DNA of 61,258 nt from Bacteroidota bacterium (GTDB lineage: Bacteria; Bacteroidota; Bacteroidia; Bacteroidales; F082), in contig NYYH01000021.1 in NCBI GenBank assembly GCA_002686705.1, positions 9,924 through 71,181 on the forward strand, read 5' to 3'. A program made the translations under genes and the position numbers. This document shows positions 47,075 to 55,964 of the stretch, piece by piece. Below the pieces are notes generated by a model. It was not told the origin of the DNA. It made no database searches and saw only the letters and a list, made by a program, of their open reading frames with translations. Numbering within the stretch: the first letter of the stretch is position 1; each line of letters opens with the position of its first letter.

Positions 47075-47581
47075 CTACGATAACATACTGATTGGAAGAT
47101 TCTTTCTAATAAGCGCCCAACCAGCAAGTTTCCGTGTTAGATATTGAAAAGATTGCTCGAGATTAAGTTTTGCATTATCTGAAATCCCTTCCTTAAACTC
47201 CCAATCATATCCTTTAATCCCAAGTATGTATGTTTCTGGTGATTTCTGAAATAGTTTTTCACATAAATGAAGTACATAAGATGGAGAAACAGAATGCATT
47301 GTAAATTCAACTTTTGCATCAGAAGGCTTTACTTTCCTAAATTTAAATTCACATAAATTTTCTTCTTTTGAAGCATCAACAAAAACAACTATATCCCATT
47401 CAGATATCTTTTCGGCATCGTCAATATTAAGTTGATAATTACTATCAGTTTGCATACATGATAGTTCATGTTTCTCAATCCATGTTTGGATCATAGTGGT
47501 CATTTCATTTCCCAAACCATCATCCTCGCGTCCAGGGTTTCCATATCCATATACAAGGACTCTCTTTTTTAATTGTTCCAT
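47075..47581 (-). CDS. hoxW: [NiFe]-hydrogenase maturation protease (HoxW-like)
   Basis: A 168-residue HyaD/HycI-type endopeptidase: GYGNPGREDDGLG holds the first nickel-binding Asp/Glu, IVVFVDAS the second acidic residue, and FTMHSVSP the His. Such proteases cut the C-terminal peptide from the large subunit after nickel is inserted. The ATG is 2 bp after the hoxH stop, so it is coupled to its substrate. Last gene of hoxFUYHW. Confidence 0.9.
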   Translation of the reverse strand: MEQLKKRVLVYGYGNPGREDDGLGNEMTTMIQTWIEKHELSCMQTDSNYQLNIDDAEKISEWDIVVFVDASKEENLCEFKFRKVKPSDAKVEFTMHSVSPSYVLHLCEKLFQKSPETYILGIKGYDWEFKEGISDNAKLNLEQSFQYLTRKLAGWALIRKNLPISMLS

Positions 47582-47583
47582 AA

Positions 47584-49035
47584 CTATTTAATTTTGGTGT
47601 TTATAATTTCATCATTCTCATTTACAAGTGTAATTTCCAACGGCATTTTTCCGAGAGCATGTGTCGCGCAACTTAAGCAAGGGTCATAAGCTCTTATAGC
47701 AACCTCAACAGCATTCATCATCCCTTCGGTAATTACCATTTGATTATTCATAGTAGATTTTGCAGTATGGTTAACTGCTTGGTTCATAGGCTCATTGTTA
47801 TTTGTTGTAGAAACAATAAGATTGGCCAATGTTATCTGGTCATTGTCATTTATCTCATAATGATGGAAAAGAGTACCTCTTGGTGCCTCAATTACCCCAA
47901 CTCCCTTATTTGTTTTCTCACCTTTAATTACCAGATCATCATTTTGCAGGTCAGGATCCTTAAGAAGTTTTCTGATTTCTTCAGCAGCATAAAGTACTTC
48001 AATTAACCTTGCCCAATGATAGTGCAAACTCATATTATTTGGTTTACCATGAGTATATGCTTTAAATTCTTCAAATTCCTTTTGAGCAAGCGGAGTTGGG
48101 ATAAAGTCTACAACATTTAATCTTGCCAATGGCCCGACCCTATACCATCCTTTTTCTTTACCTAAATGCTTCAAATAAGGGAACTTCATATAACTCCAAT
48201 TCCTTACTTCCTCTTCTATATACTTATCGTAATCTTGACAATCAACATCATCAAGTATTCTATTTCCATTGGCATCAACAGCTCTTAGCACTCCATTATA
48301 AATATCCAGTGCTCCATCTTTTCTTACCAGACTTAAGTGGTTTGATGGAAATTCAGCAAAGGTGTCAACCATATCTTTATTGGTACTATGATATGCCTTA
48401 AAAAACTCAAGTGCAGCCACAGACCACTTAACCATTTTCTTTGCATTAAGAGGATCTGGTCCTTTTAAAAGGAGATTGCGTTCTTCTTTACTGAGATTTT
48501 TGTTTATACCACCAGGTATAGCACCAGTACCGTGAATTTTTTTACCGGCAGTATGGGAAATAATTTCTTGTCCGTATTTTCTCATCATAACACCCTGTAC
48601 CGCAAGATCCTTATGATGATCAATTACTCCTATTACATTACGTATTGCTGGATCGGCATTTATTCCAAATAAAAAATCGGGTGAACTAAGATGAAAAAAA
48701 TGTAATACATGTGATTGAAAAAACTGTCCGAAATGCATAAGTCGACGCATTTTTTCACCAACTGCAGTGAGTCCGTCACCGGTTCCTGCCCCTACAATTA
48801 CATCTAGTGCTTTTGCTGCTGCAAGATGATGACTTACCGGGCAAATACCACATAGACGTTGAACAAGGACTGGAGCCTCCCAATAAGGTCGTCCTTGAAT
48901 GAACCGCTCAAAGCCTCTAAATTCAACAATATGTAATCTTGAATCAAGTACCTTTCCTTCATCATCAATCTTAATTGTTACCTTACCATGGCCTTCAACA
49001 CGCGTAATAGGCTCAATGGTTATTTTTTTTGACAT
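47584..49035 (-). CDS. hoxH: [NiFe]-hydrogenase large (catalytic) subunit, NAD-linked type
   Basis: A 483-residue subunit. The nickel is bound by C62 and C65 (RLCGICPVSHH) and C453 and C456 (DPCLSCATH); the maturation cut is expected after H459, which would release the 24-residue tail ALGKMPLEITLVNE.... N-terminal EPITRVEGHGK and HIVEFRGFERFIQGR and the gene neighbours hoxF, hoxU and hoxY place it in group 3d. It oxidises or evolves hydrogen with electrons passed to NAD via HoxY, HoxU and HoxF in the cytoplasm. All active-site cysteines are present. Confidence 0.96.
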   Translation of the reverse strand: MSKKITIEPITRVEGHGKVTIKIDDEGKVLDSRLHIVEFRGFERFIQGRPYWEAPVLVQRLCGICPVSHHLAAAKALDVIVGAGTGDGLTAVGEKMRRLMHFGQFFQSHVLHFFHLSSPDFLFGINADPAIRNVIGVIDHHKDLAVQGVMMRKYGQEIISHTAGKKIHGTGAIPGGINKNLSKEERNLLLKGPDPLNAKKMVKWSVAALEFFKAYHSTNKDMVDTFAEFPSNHLSLVRKDGALDIYNGVLRAVDANGNRILDDVDCQDYDKYIEEEVRNWSYMKFPYLKHLGKEKGWYRVGPLARLNVVDFIPTPLAQKEFEEFKAYTHGKPNNMSLHYHWARLIEVLYAAEEIRKLLKDPDLQNDDLVIKGEKTNKGVGVIEAPRGTLFHHYEINDNDQITLANLIVSTTNNNEPMNQAVNHTAKSTMNNQMVITEGMMNAVEVAIRAYDPCLSCATHALGKMPLEITLVNENDEIINTKIK

Positions 49036-49055
49036 AACCTGTTCTATTTAAAATG

Positions 49056-49604
49056 TTAATCATATTTTACAATTTCATACGGAAGGTCCATCTCGCTTCC
49101 AGTTAGCAGTGCCACAAGCGCATCCCAAATCAGATCAGCACGAGGAGGACAACCAGGCAAAAAATAATCAACCTTTACAACTTCATGACAAGGATAAACC
49201 TTATCCAGTATCATTGGTAATTCAGGATCATTAGGGATAATTTTTGTAGTATTCCCTTTAACCGTCGGACCATCGAGATAAGCTTCATGTAAACACTCTT
49301 CGATGGGTATACCATTTCGCATAGCTGGTAATCCACCCATTATTGCACACTCGCCAAGAGATATAAGAATATCGCAGTTTTCTCTGAAATCTTTTAGATT
49401 CTCAATATTCTCGCTGTTACAACATCCACCCTCGATGATGCCAACGTTAACCCTTTTAGTGAACTTCTTTATGTCATCTACCGGTGATTTATTAAACTCA
49501 ATAAGCTCTACAAGATCAATTATCCGTTCATCAATATCCAGTATTGACATGTGACAACCGAAACATCCTGCTAACGAAGCTGTTGCTATAATTTTTTTGC
49601 TCAT
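49056..49604 (-). CDS. hoxY: [NiFe]-hydrogenase small subunit, NAD-linked type
   Basis: A 182-residue short small subunit without a Tat signal, as in group 3d. Cysteines for the proximal [4Fe-4S] cluster are C14 and C17 (LAGCFGCHMS), one of C61/C62 (GGCCN), C86 (GECAIMGG) and C152 (LPGCPPRAD). Only one cluster can be bound, which is normal for HoxY. 20 bp before hoxH and 17 bp after hoxU. Confidence 0.95.
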   Translation of the reverse strand: MSKKIIATASLAGCFGCHMSILDIDERIIDLVELIEFNKSPVDDIKKFTKRVNVGIIEGGCCNSENIENLKDFRENCDILISLGECAIMGGLPAMRNGIPIEECLHEAYLDGPTVKGNTTKIIPNDPELPMILDKVYPCHEVVKVDYFLPGCPPRADLIWDALVALLTGSEMDLPYEIVKYD

Positions 49605-49621
49605 TTTTTAACTTTTACGAA

Positions 49622-50317
49622 TTAAACATCAGTTTCAGTTCCAATGGGAACACTGTCGTATTTACGAGTTCCTATAGGCACAACAAAACCAATTTCTTTA
49701 TATATTATTGATCCTACTGGGCAATTTTCCATAGCACGTTTGGCAAAATCATCAGTAATTTCTTTACCAAGATTCTCATCAAGAACTACTTCCAGTTCAT
49801 TTCCTCTATTTCTAAATGAGAAGTAATTTTCATCATTTCCATTTTTAATTGTTTTCATACATCTTTGGCAAAGGACACATCTATTTTGATCCTTAAAAAT
49901 CTTTGGACTTGATGCATCAACTTTCTTTGGAACAAATGGAAATGGATAGCGAGGTACCATCATCTGATATCTGTAAGCTAACGCTTGAAGTTCACAATTA
50001 CCACTTTTTTCGCATGAGGGACAAAAATGATTTCCACTAACAAACAACAATTCTATAATGTTCTTTCGAAATTCATTTATTTCAGGTATATCATTTTCAA
50101 CTTCCATCCCTTCGGTAGCCGGAGTTGTACAAGATGTCATAAATTTATTATTGACTTTTATAGTACATATTCTACAACTTCCTTTGGGAGGAACACATGG
50201 TAGGTTACATAGTGTAGGAATATAGACACCATTTTCGTGAGCAGATTCTACTACTGTACTACCCTTCTCTGCCCTGATTTCCTTACCGTCGATTTTAAAC
50301 TTTATTACATTATCCAT
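49622..50317 (-). CDS. hoxU: NAD-linked hydrogenase diaphorase subunit HoxU
   Basis: From ATG 50317 (MDNVIKFKID; the longer reading begins within hoxF) the protein has 231 residues. An N-terminal [2Fe-2S] ferredoxin domain carries CNLPCVPPKGSCRIC and a later Cys (SCTTPA); a NuoG-type His-Cys region is HFCPSCEKSGNC; a final cysteine cluster is CVLCQRC with a later Cys in AMENCPVGS. It relays electrons between HoxY and HoxF. Starts 17 bp after hoxF. Confidence 0.94.
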   Translation of the reverse strand: MDNVIKFKIDGKEIRAEKGSTVVESAHENGVYIPTLCNLPCVPPKGSCRICTIKVNNKFMTSCTTPATEGMEVENDIPEINEFRKNIIELLFVSGNHFCPSCEKSGNCELQALAYRYQMMVPRYPFPFVPKKVDASSPKIFKDQNRCVLCQRCMKTIKNGNDENYFSFRNRGNELEVVLDENLGKEITDDFAKRAMENCPVGSIIYKEIGFVVPIGTRKYDSVPIGTETDV

Positions 50318-50334
50318 AGTTTTAGGGTTATCGG

Positions 50335-52143
50335 TTATATATTGTGAAAAATTGGTTGTCGACCAGCAGCTAAACATGAAGCTTTAACTGATTCCTCAAT
50401 GTCTATGCCTGAGTCAAAATCAACATCTTTTTGAATGAGATCCTCATATAGGTGACGGAAATTCTTAATACTATTGGTGATTGGATTTGCAGCAGTTTGA
50501 CCAAGTCCACAACGACTAACCTTAAGCAATTCACTCCATGACAACAGTTCATCAATGTCTGACGAAACTCCATGACCACTTAGTATTTTTTCTAACCTTT
50601 CTTTAAGTACTGTTGGCATATGACGACAAGTAGAACATGAACCACACGATTCTTCAATGAAAAACTCCATAAAATTCATAACTACATCTTTAAGAATATT
50701 GCGGTTATTTCCAAGGACAATCATAGAACCACCTGTAGATAAGTCATTATAACTCAAGGCTCTGCCAAAATCATCTTTACCAAGCAAACTACCTGATGGA
50801 CCACCAACTTGAATAGCCTGAACATCAACAGCACCACACATATCAAGAACATCAATAATAGATGTACCCCACTCTACTTCATAAATTCCAGGAAAGTGAC
50901 AATCACCTGATATGCTAAGTATTTTTGTTCCGGCAGAGTCTTGGTTGCCAAGATTTAAGAACCAATCGGAACCATTTTTAAGTATTTTAGGTATTGTGGC
51001 TAATGTTTCAACATTATTAACGACTGTTGGATAATTTAAATATCCTTTTTCAACAGGGAATGGAGGTTTATCACGAGGTTCACCACGCTTACCCTCCAAC
51101 GACTCAATTAATGCTGATTCTTCGCCACATATATAAGCCCCTGCTCCTAGTTGTATCCTAATATCAAAATTAAAATCTTTAATACCACAGATGTTATTGC
51201 CTAGCAGGTTGTTATTGCGCATACTGTCAAGAATACCCTCCAAAGAGTTAAGTAAATATTTGTATTCATATCGCAGATATAATAACCCAATATCAGCACC
51301 AACAGAGTGCGCTGCAATAATCATCCCTTCAAAAACCATTTCCGGGAATTCAGTAAGAAGTAATCTATCCTTAAAGGTACCTGGCTCACCTTCATCAGCG
51401 TTACAAACTACTACATGATGTTCACCCTCAGCTTTTCTTCCAAATCTCCACTTCATTCCTGTGGGGAACCCTGCTCCTCCTCTTCCTCTAATTTTAGAAT
51501 CCTCAACAGTACTGATTATCTCCTCAGGTGAGGTACTAGACAGAAATCTATTTGTGAATTCGAAAGGGCGATAGTCTTTTGTTAGTATAGCACCCCTTCT
51601 TCTAATATTATTGCATACCATCGAATGTATCGCCGGTAAGGCATTTCTACCACCTCCATCGCCTTCATATATCAAATCAGTAATCTCTTTACCATTTTTA
51701 AGATTCCTAATAAGCTCTCTTACTCTGTAAGGAGTTAATCTTGTAAATATTTTACCGTTGATTATTGCTGCCGGTTCCTGATCACTCATTCCTATGCATG
51801 AAGTAGAGAACAAACCAAACTCACCATTATGGTTAACCGATCCTTCTTCAACGTCACATTCGTTCTCAAATGCCTCAAGAACCTCTTTACGTCCATGCAT
51901 ATTACTGGTGACACTATTATTTAAATAAATATTTACTTTACCAACAGGTTTACTAGTGAAAAAATGATAAAAGGAAATCACCTCTCTAATCTGCGATTCA
52001 GACATATTCAGTTCAGCATGCAAAATATTCACAGCGTCATCATAAATAAAACCATATTCACTTTGAATGTCATGCAAGATATCCATCAATCGTGTTTTAT
52101 CCTTACAATAATTACTTATAATCTGAAGAATTTTTTCTTTCAT
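50335..52143 (-). CDS. hoxF: NAD-linked hydrogenase diaphorase subunit HoxF
   Basis: At 602 residues this has the length of the soluble-hydrogenase HoxF. Residues 1-160 form a NuoE-like domain; the rest is NuoF-like with the NADH/FMN site (RGRGGAGFPTGMKWRF, NADEGEPGTFKDR, GAGAYICGEESALIESLEG) and the [4Fe-4S] site (ESCGSCSTCRHMPT and a Cys in SRCGLGQ). In the NuoE-like part only one cluster cysteine remains (TSCIGMSDQEPA); the first pair reads LNNSVTSN with no Cys. So that [2Fe-2S] cluster is probably absent. First gene of the hox operon. Confidence 0.95.
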   Translation of the reverse strand: MKEKILQIISNYCKDKTRLMDILHDIQSEYGFIYDDAVNILHAELNMSESQIREVISFYHFFTSKPVGKVNIYLNNSVTSNMHGRKEVLEAFENECDVEEGSVNHNGEFGLFSTSCIGMSDQEPAAIINGKIFTRLTPYRVRELIRNLKNGKEITDLIYEGDGGGRNALPAIHSMVCNNIRRRGAILTKDYRPFEFTNRFLSSTSPEEIISTVEDSKIRGRGGAGFPTGMKWRFGRKAEGEHHVVVCNADEGEPGTFKDRLLLTEFPEMVFEGMIIAAHSVGADIGLLYLRYEYKYLLNSLEGILDSMRNNNLLGNNICGIKDFNFDIRIQLGAGAYICGEESALIESLEGKRGEPRDKPPFPVEKGYLNYPTVVNNVETLATIPKILKNGSDWFLNLGNQDSAGTKILSISGDCHFPGIYEVEWGTSIIDVLDMCGAVDVQAIQVGGPSGSLLGKDDFGRALSYNDLSTGGSMIVLGNNRNILKDVVMNFMEFFIEESCGSCSTCRHMPTVLKERLEKILSGHGVSSDIDELLSWSELLKVSRCGLGQTAANPITNSIKNFRHLYEDLIQKDVDFDSGIDIEESVKASCLAAGRQPIFHNI

Positions 52144-52173
52144 TTACTTTGTTTTTATTTAAAAAAATAGCAC

Positions 52174-52181
52174 TACTTTTG
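52174..52181 (+). promoter_or_regulatory. -7 box TACTTTTG, candidate hyp promoter
   Basis: TACTTTTGC on the plus strand, followed immediately by the palindrome at 52184-52201. It would give a leader of about 100 nt before hypF. Confidence 0.45.
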
Positions 52182-52183
52182 CA

Positions 52184-52201
52184 TTGTTAATTAATTCACA
52201 G
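52184..52201. promoter_or_regulatory. Operator-like palindrome 1 in the hoxF-hypF spacer
   Basis: TTGTTAATTAATTCACAG is the exact reverse complement of the site before the nickel transporter. It overlaps the expected transcription starts of both the leftward hox and the rightward hyp promoters. Confidence 0.65.
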
Positions 52202-52209
52202 CAAAAATA
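52202..52209 (-). promoter_or_regulatory. -7 box TATTTTTG of the hox promoter
   Basis: TATTTTTGC on the minus strand, 58 bp before the hoxF ATG, flanked by palindrome 1 downstream and palindrome 2 upstream. Confidence 0.55.
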
Positions 52210-52217
52210 CTTCTTTA

Positions 52218-52235
52218 TTGTTAATAAATTAACAA
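52218..52235. promoter_or_regulatory. Operator-like palindrome 2 in the hoxF-hypF spacer
   Basis: TTGTTAATAAATTAACAA is a perfect 18-bp palindrome. It lies 8 bp upstream of the hox -7 box and its centre is 34 bp from that of palindrome 1. Confidence 0.65.
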
Positions 52236-52289
52236 TACTGAAATTTATAACGATTATAAATTACTTATACGGGTTCGTATTTAAATAAA

Positions 52290-54551
52290 ATGAAGACATC
52301 TAAGACGCTATATATCAATGGTCTAGTACAAGGTATTGGCTTCAGGCCTGCAATATATCGTATGGCAAAAATGCATGATCTGAATGGGACTGTTGAAAAT
52401 AACAATAAAGGGGTATTAATTAACGTAGAAGGTGACGAAAAAAACATAAAAAAGTTCATCGATGATATTCCAATTCGAACACCTGTGGCATCAAATATTG
52501 CAAGTATAAAAATAGCGAATAAAGATATATTTGGATATGAAGATTTTCAAATCACCAAGAGCACAACTTTAACTAATGAAATAACAGAAGTTAGTCCCGA
52601 CATTGGAGTATGTGATGATTGTTTAAAAGATATTAAGGAACATCCAAACAGAATTAACTACGCATTTACCAACTGTACTAATTGTGGACCACGATTTACA
52701 ATTATCAAAGATCTGCCATATGACCGTCCCAATACTACTATGGATATTTTTCCAATGTGTGACTTCTGTCATTCTGAGTACATTGACGTCCTTGACCGCA
52801 GGTTTCATGCACAACCTATTGCATGCAATAATTGCGGACCAACCTATATCTTATATTATAAGGGTGAAATTATCTCTGATATAGCAACAGTTATCTCAAC
52901 ATCCTGCAAATTAATTGATGATGGTAAAATATTGGCTATTAAAGGACTGGGTGGTTATCATCTTTCCTGTGATGCAAATAACGAAAATAGCATCAATAAT
53001 CTTCGTATAGCTAAAAGTCGTGAAGGGAAACCTTTCGCAATAATGTTTAAAAACATTAAATCGGTACAAGAGCATCTCTATATATCCAAAGAAGAAGAAG
53101 AATTACTTACTAGCTGGAGAAAGCCTATCGTACTTCTAAAACTTAAAAAAAGCATTTCTCCATCTCTTAGTATTGGACTAAATACTATAGGTGTAATGCT
53201 TCCATATATGCCATTTCATTCTATGCTGTTTGAAAGATTAAAAACTAAGTCAATAGTACTAACAAGTGGTAATATATCAGATGAACCAATAATTATTTCA
53301 AATGAAGAGGCGTTATCAACACTTGGCAGTATTAGTGATGCTGTTGTTACATATAATCGTGAAATATATAACCGCACCGATGACTCTGTTACAAAGGTTA
53401 TAAACAAAATTCCACGAATGATAAGGAGATCCAGGAGTTACGCCCCCTCTCCTATGCTATTAAGCCTACAAACAGAAGGAATATTTGCAGGAGGCGCAGA
53501 ACTTGTAAACTGCTTTTGCATTGGAAAAGGTAATCAGGCAATAATGAGTCAGCATATTGGGGATCTGAAAAATTTGGAAACTCTCGAATTCTATGAAGAA
53601 TCAGTGGTCAGATTTAGCGGTTTGTTCAGATTTAAACCCCAGCTGGCAGCAATGGATATGCATCCCGATTATTTGTCGTCAAGATATGTGGAACAAATGC
53701 ACATACCTGTCACCAAAGTGCAGCATCACCATGCTCATATTGCATCATGTATGGCCGAGCATAAGTTAGATGAAAAAGTAATAGGAGTTAGTTTTGATGG
53801 AACTGGTTATGGTGATGATGGAAATATTTGGGGAGGTGAATTTTTCATTTGCGATCTAGCTGATTATGAAAGAATCACACATCTTGAATACATCATGCAG
53901 CCAGGTGGCGATGCTGTCACAAAAGATCCTTGGAGAATGATGACGGCTTATCTATTCCATTATTTTGGTAAGGAAGCTATTAGCAAATACCCATTCTTAT
54001 TTAAAGAAATTGACGCCTTCAGTCTTCAAACAGTTCAAAGTATGTTAGCAATCAAGTTGAACTCTCCGCTCTCGAGTAGTGCTGGACGTTTATTTGATGC
54101 TATTTCGGCTTTATTAGGAGTATGTCAGAGTGCTGCATATCATGCTGAAGCACCAATGCAACTCGAATCAGCTACTGACACAACCATTGCTACTAGTTAT
54201 TCGTTCTCATTAAAGAATAACATTAGCTTTAAAAGTACATTTGAGGAAATAATTAGTGATCTATTGAATGGGATCCCAATTGATAAAATCTCAGGCAAAT
54301 TTCATAATACAATGGTTAATGTTATTGTTGATGTAGCAAAACATATTCGCAATAGCTCAGGTATTAATAATGTAGTTCTGTCTGGAGGAACATTTCAGAA
54401 TAGCATATTACTTGAAAAAACGGAGATAAAATTGTCAGAAAATGGGTTTAATTATTACACACAAGCACAAATACCATCAAACGATGGCGGTATTGCCTTA
54501 GGACAGTTAGCAATTGCCGCTAAAAGAAGGGAGTTGGGGAGAATTGAATAA
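52290..54551 (+). CDS. hypF: Carbamoyltransferase HypF
   Basis: A 753-residue full-length HypF: acylphosphatase domain (GLVQGIGFRPAIYR) at 1-90; two zinc fingers CDDC...CTNC and CDFC...CNNC at about 105-190; YrdC-like domain (KGLGGYHLSCDANN, REGKPFAIM); and a Kae1-like domain with the metal motif VQHHHAHIASCM and VSFDGTGYGDDGNIWGGEF. It makes the carbamoyl group from carbamoyl phosphate and ATP and hands it to HypE, the first step of the cyanide ligands at the active-site iron. First gene of hypFCDE. Confidence 0.96.
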   Translation: MKTSKTLYINGLVQGIGFRPAIYRMAKMHDLNGTVENNNKGVLINVEGDEKNIKKFIDDIPIRTPVASNIASIKIANKDIFGYEDFQITKSTTLTNEITEVSPDIGVCDDCLKDIKEHPNRINYAFTNCTNCGPRFTIIKDLPYDRPNTTMDIFPMCDFCHSEYIDVLDRRFHAQPIACNNCGPTYILYYKGEIISDIATVISTSCKLIDDGKILAIKGLGGYHLSCDANNENSINNLRIAKSREGKPFAIMFKNIKSVQEHLYISKEEEELLTSWRKPIVLLKLKKSISPSLSIGLNTIGVMLPYMPFHSMLFERLKTKSIVLTSGNISDEPIIISNEEALSTLGSISDAVVTYNREIYNRTDDSVTKVINKIPRMIRRSRSYAPSPMLLSLQTEGIFAGGAELVNCFCIGKGNQAIMSQHIGDLKNLETLEFYEESVVRFSGLFRFKPQLAAMDMHPDYLSSRYVEQMHIPVTKVQHHHAHIASCMAEHKLDEKVIGVSFDGTGYGDDGNIWGGEFFICDLADYERITHLEYIMQPGGDAVTKDPWRMMTAYLFHYFGKEAISKYPFLFKEIDAFSLQTVQSMLAIKLNSPLSSSAGRLFDAISALLGVCQSAAYHAEAPMQLESATDTTIATSYSFSLKNNISFKSTFEEIISDLLNGIPIDKISGKFHNTMVNVIVDVAKHIRNSSGINNVVLSGGTFQNSILLEKTEIKLSENGFNYYTQAQIPSNDGGIALGQLAIAAKRRELGRIE

Positions 54552-54609
54552 TTGGTTGTTGGCTTGATTAGCACTTTTCAACAATAATGATAACTTAAAA
54601 TAAAAATAT

Positions 54610-54885
54610 ATGTGTTTAAGTATTCCTGCAAGGGTAGATAGTATAGAAGGAGATATCGCAATATGTACTGTGGGTGAGTCAAGCTATAGTACAAGTCTGG
54701 ATTTACTATCTGATGAAGATGTTAAAGTTGGTGACTTTGTGCTGATACATACTGGCTTCGCTATTCAAAAGCTTGATACAGAGGAAGCCAACAAGATTCT
54801 AAAGACATTTGAAGAATTCAAAAAACTCAATGAGGAGATGGATAAAGAAGAGAATCGAAACCGGTGTATAATAAGTATGAGATGA
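54610..54885 (+). CDS. hypC: Hydrogenase maturation chaperone HypC
   Basis: A 91-residue HypC starting MCLSIPARV, with the essential Cys2 that binds iron with HypD, a middle KVGDFVLIHTGFAIQKLD and a helical tail. Its TGA overlaps the hypD ATG (ATGA), so the two partners of the iron-ligand scaffold are coupled. 58 bp after hypF. Confidence 0.95.
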   Translation: MCLSIPARVDSIEGDIAICTVGESSYSTSLDLLSDEDVKVGDFVLIHTGFAIQKLDTEEANKILKTFEEFKKLNEEMDKEENRNRCIISMR

Positions 54886-55961
54886 AGTATATAGATGAAT
54901 ATAGAAATAAAGACATTGTACAATACTTTGCCGGACAGATCAAAAGTATTTCCACAAAGACAATACGAATAATGGAAGTTTGCGGTGGCCACACAATGTC
55001 TATTCAAAAATTCGGCTTGCCCTACTTACTTCCAGAAACTGTTGAGTTAGTATCTGGTCCTGGTTGCCCTGTGTGTGTTACTAGTCGTGAATATATTGAC
55101 AAAGCAATAGCGTATAGCCGCCTCGATAATGTAATAATAACCACTTTTGGTGACTTAATTAGGGTGCCGGGTTCATCGTCAACACTTGAAAAGGAAAAAG
55201 CTTCGGGTGCAGATGTACGAATTGTATACTCAATACTTGATGCAATGCTCATTGCAAAAAAGAACAAAAGTAAGAAGATAGTTTTTCTTGGAATAGGATT
55301 TGAAACAACTGCCCCGTCCTCTGCTGCTGGCATTCTTAAAGCTCGAACTGCAGGTCTAAAAAACTTTTATGTTTATAGTGCACATAAGGTTATGCCTCCT
55401 GCAATGGAAGCACTTATAGATGATGGGGTTAATATTGATGGATATATTGGTCCTGGCCATGTCAGTACTATTACTGGCCAAAGTATTTATATGAATATCC
55501 CAAAAAAGTACAATATGGGAGTTGTAATTAGTGGATTTGAACCTGTTGATATAATGCAGTCTATTCATATGCTCGTAACACAAATAGAAAACAATGATCC
55601 GAAAGTTGAAATACAATACACAAGGGTAGTAAAACCTGAGGGTAATATCGTAGCTCAACAAATGTTAGAAGAAATATTTGAATATAGAGATGATTGGTGG
55701 CGTGGACTTGGTATCCTGAAGAATAGCGGACTAAATATCAAGAAAGATTATGAAATGCATGATGCTGAGAAAATGATAGAAGTTGAGGTTGAAGAGACAG
55801 TAGAACCAGTAGGATGTATTTGCGGATTGATACTTAGAGGAGAAAAGAAACCAAAAGATTGTGGTTTGTTTGGAAAAGTGTGTACACCAACTGATCCTGT
55901 TGGAGCTTGTATGGTTTCAAACGAAGGCTCATGTCATGCATATTATTTATACAACAGGTAA
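54882..55961 (+). CDS. hypD: Hydrogenase maturation factor HypD
   Basis: Using ATG 54882, which overlaps the hypC stop, gives 359 residues (a GTG six codons upstream is less likely). Key motifs are MEVCGGHTMSIQKFG, the SGPGCPVCVT Cys pair, GFETTAPSSAAGI, GPGHVSTITG and the C-terminal [4Fe-4S] cysteines (GCICGLILRGEKKPKDC, FGKVCTP). HypD with HypC assembles the Fe(CN)2CO unit. Confidence 0.96.
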   Translation: MKYIDEYRNKDIVQYFAGQIKSISTKTIRIMEVCGGHTMSIQKFGLPYLLPETVELVSGPGCPVCVTSREYIDKAIAYSRLDNVIITTFGDLIRVPGSSSTLEKEKASGADVRIVYSILDAMLIAKKNKSKKIVFLGIGFETTAPSSAAGILKARTAGLKNFYVYSAHKVMPPAMEALIDDGVNIDGYIGPGHVSTITGQSIYMNIPKKYNMGVVISGFEPVDIMQSIHMLVTQIENNDPKVEIQYTRVVKPEGNIVAQQMLEEIFEYRDDWWRGLGILKNSGLNIKKDYEMHDAEKMIEVEVEETVEPVGCICGLILRGEKKPKDCGLFGKVCTPTDPVGACMVSNEGSCHAYYLYNR

Positions 55962-55964
55962 CTG

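Noticed and set aside
45383..52235. The palindromes as NikR or Fur boxes
   Set aside because: Neither the long split NikR half-sites nor the GATAAT repeats of Fur are present; the regulator was left open.
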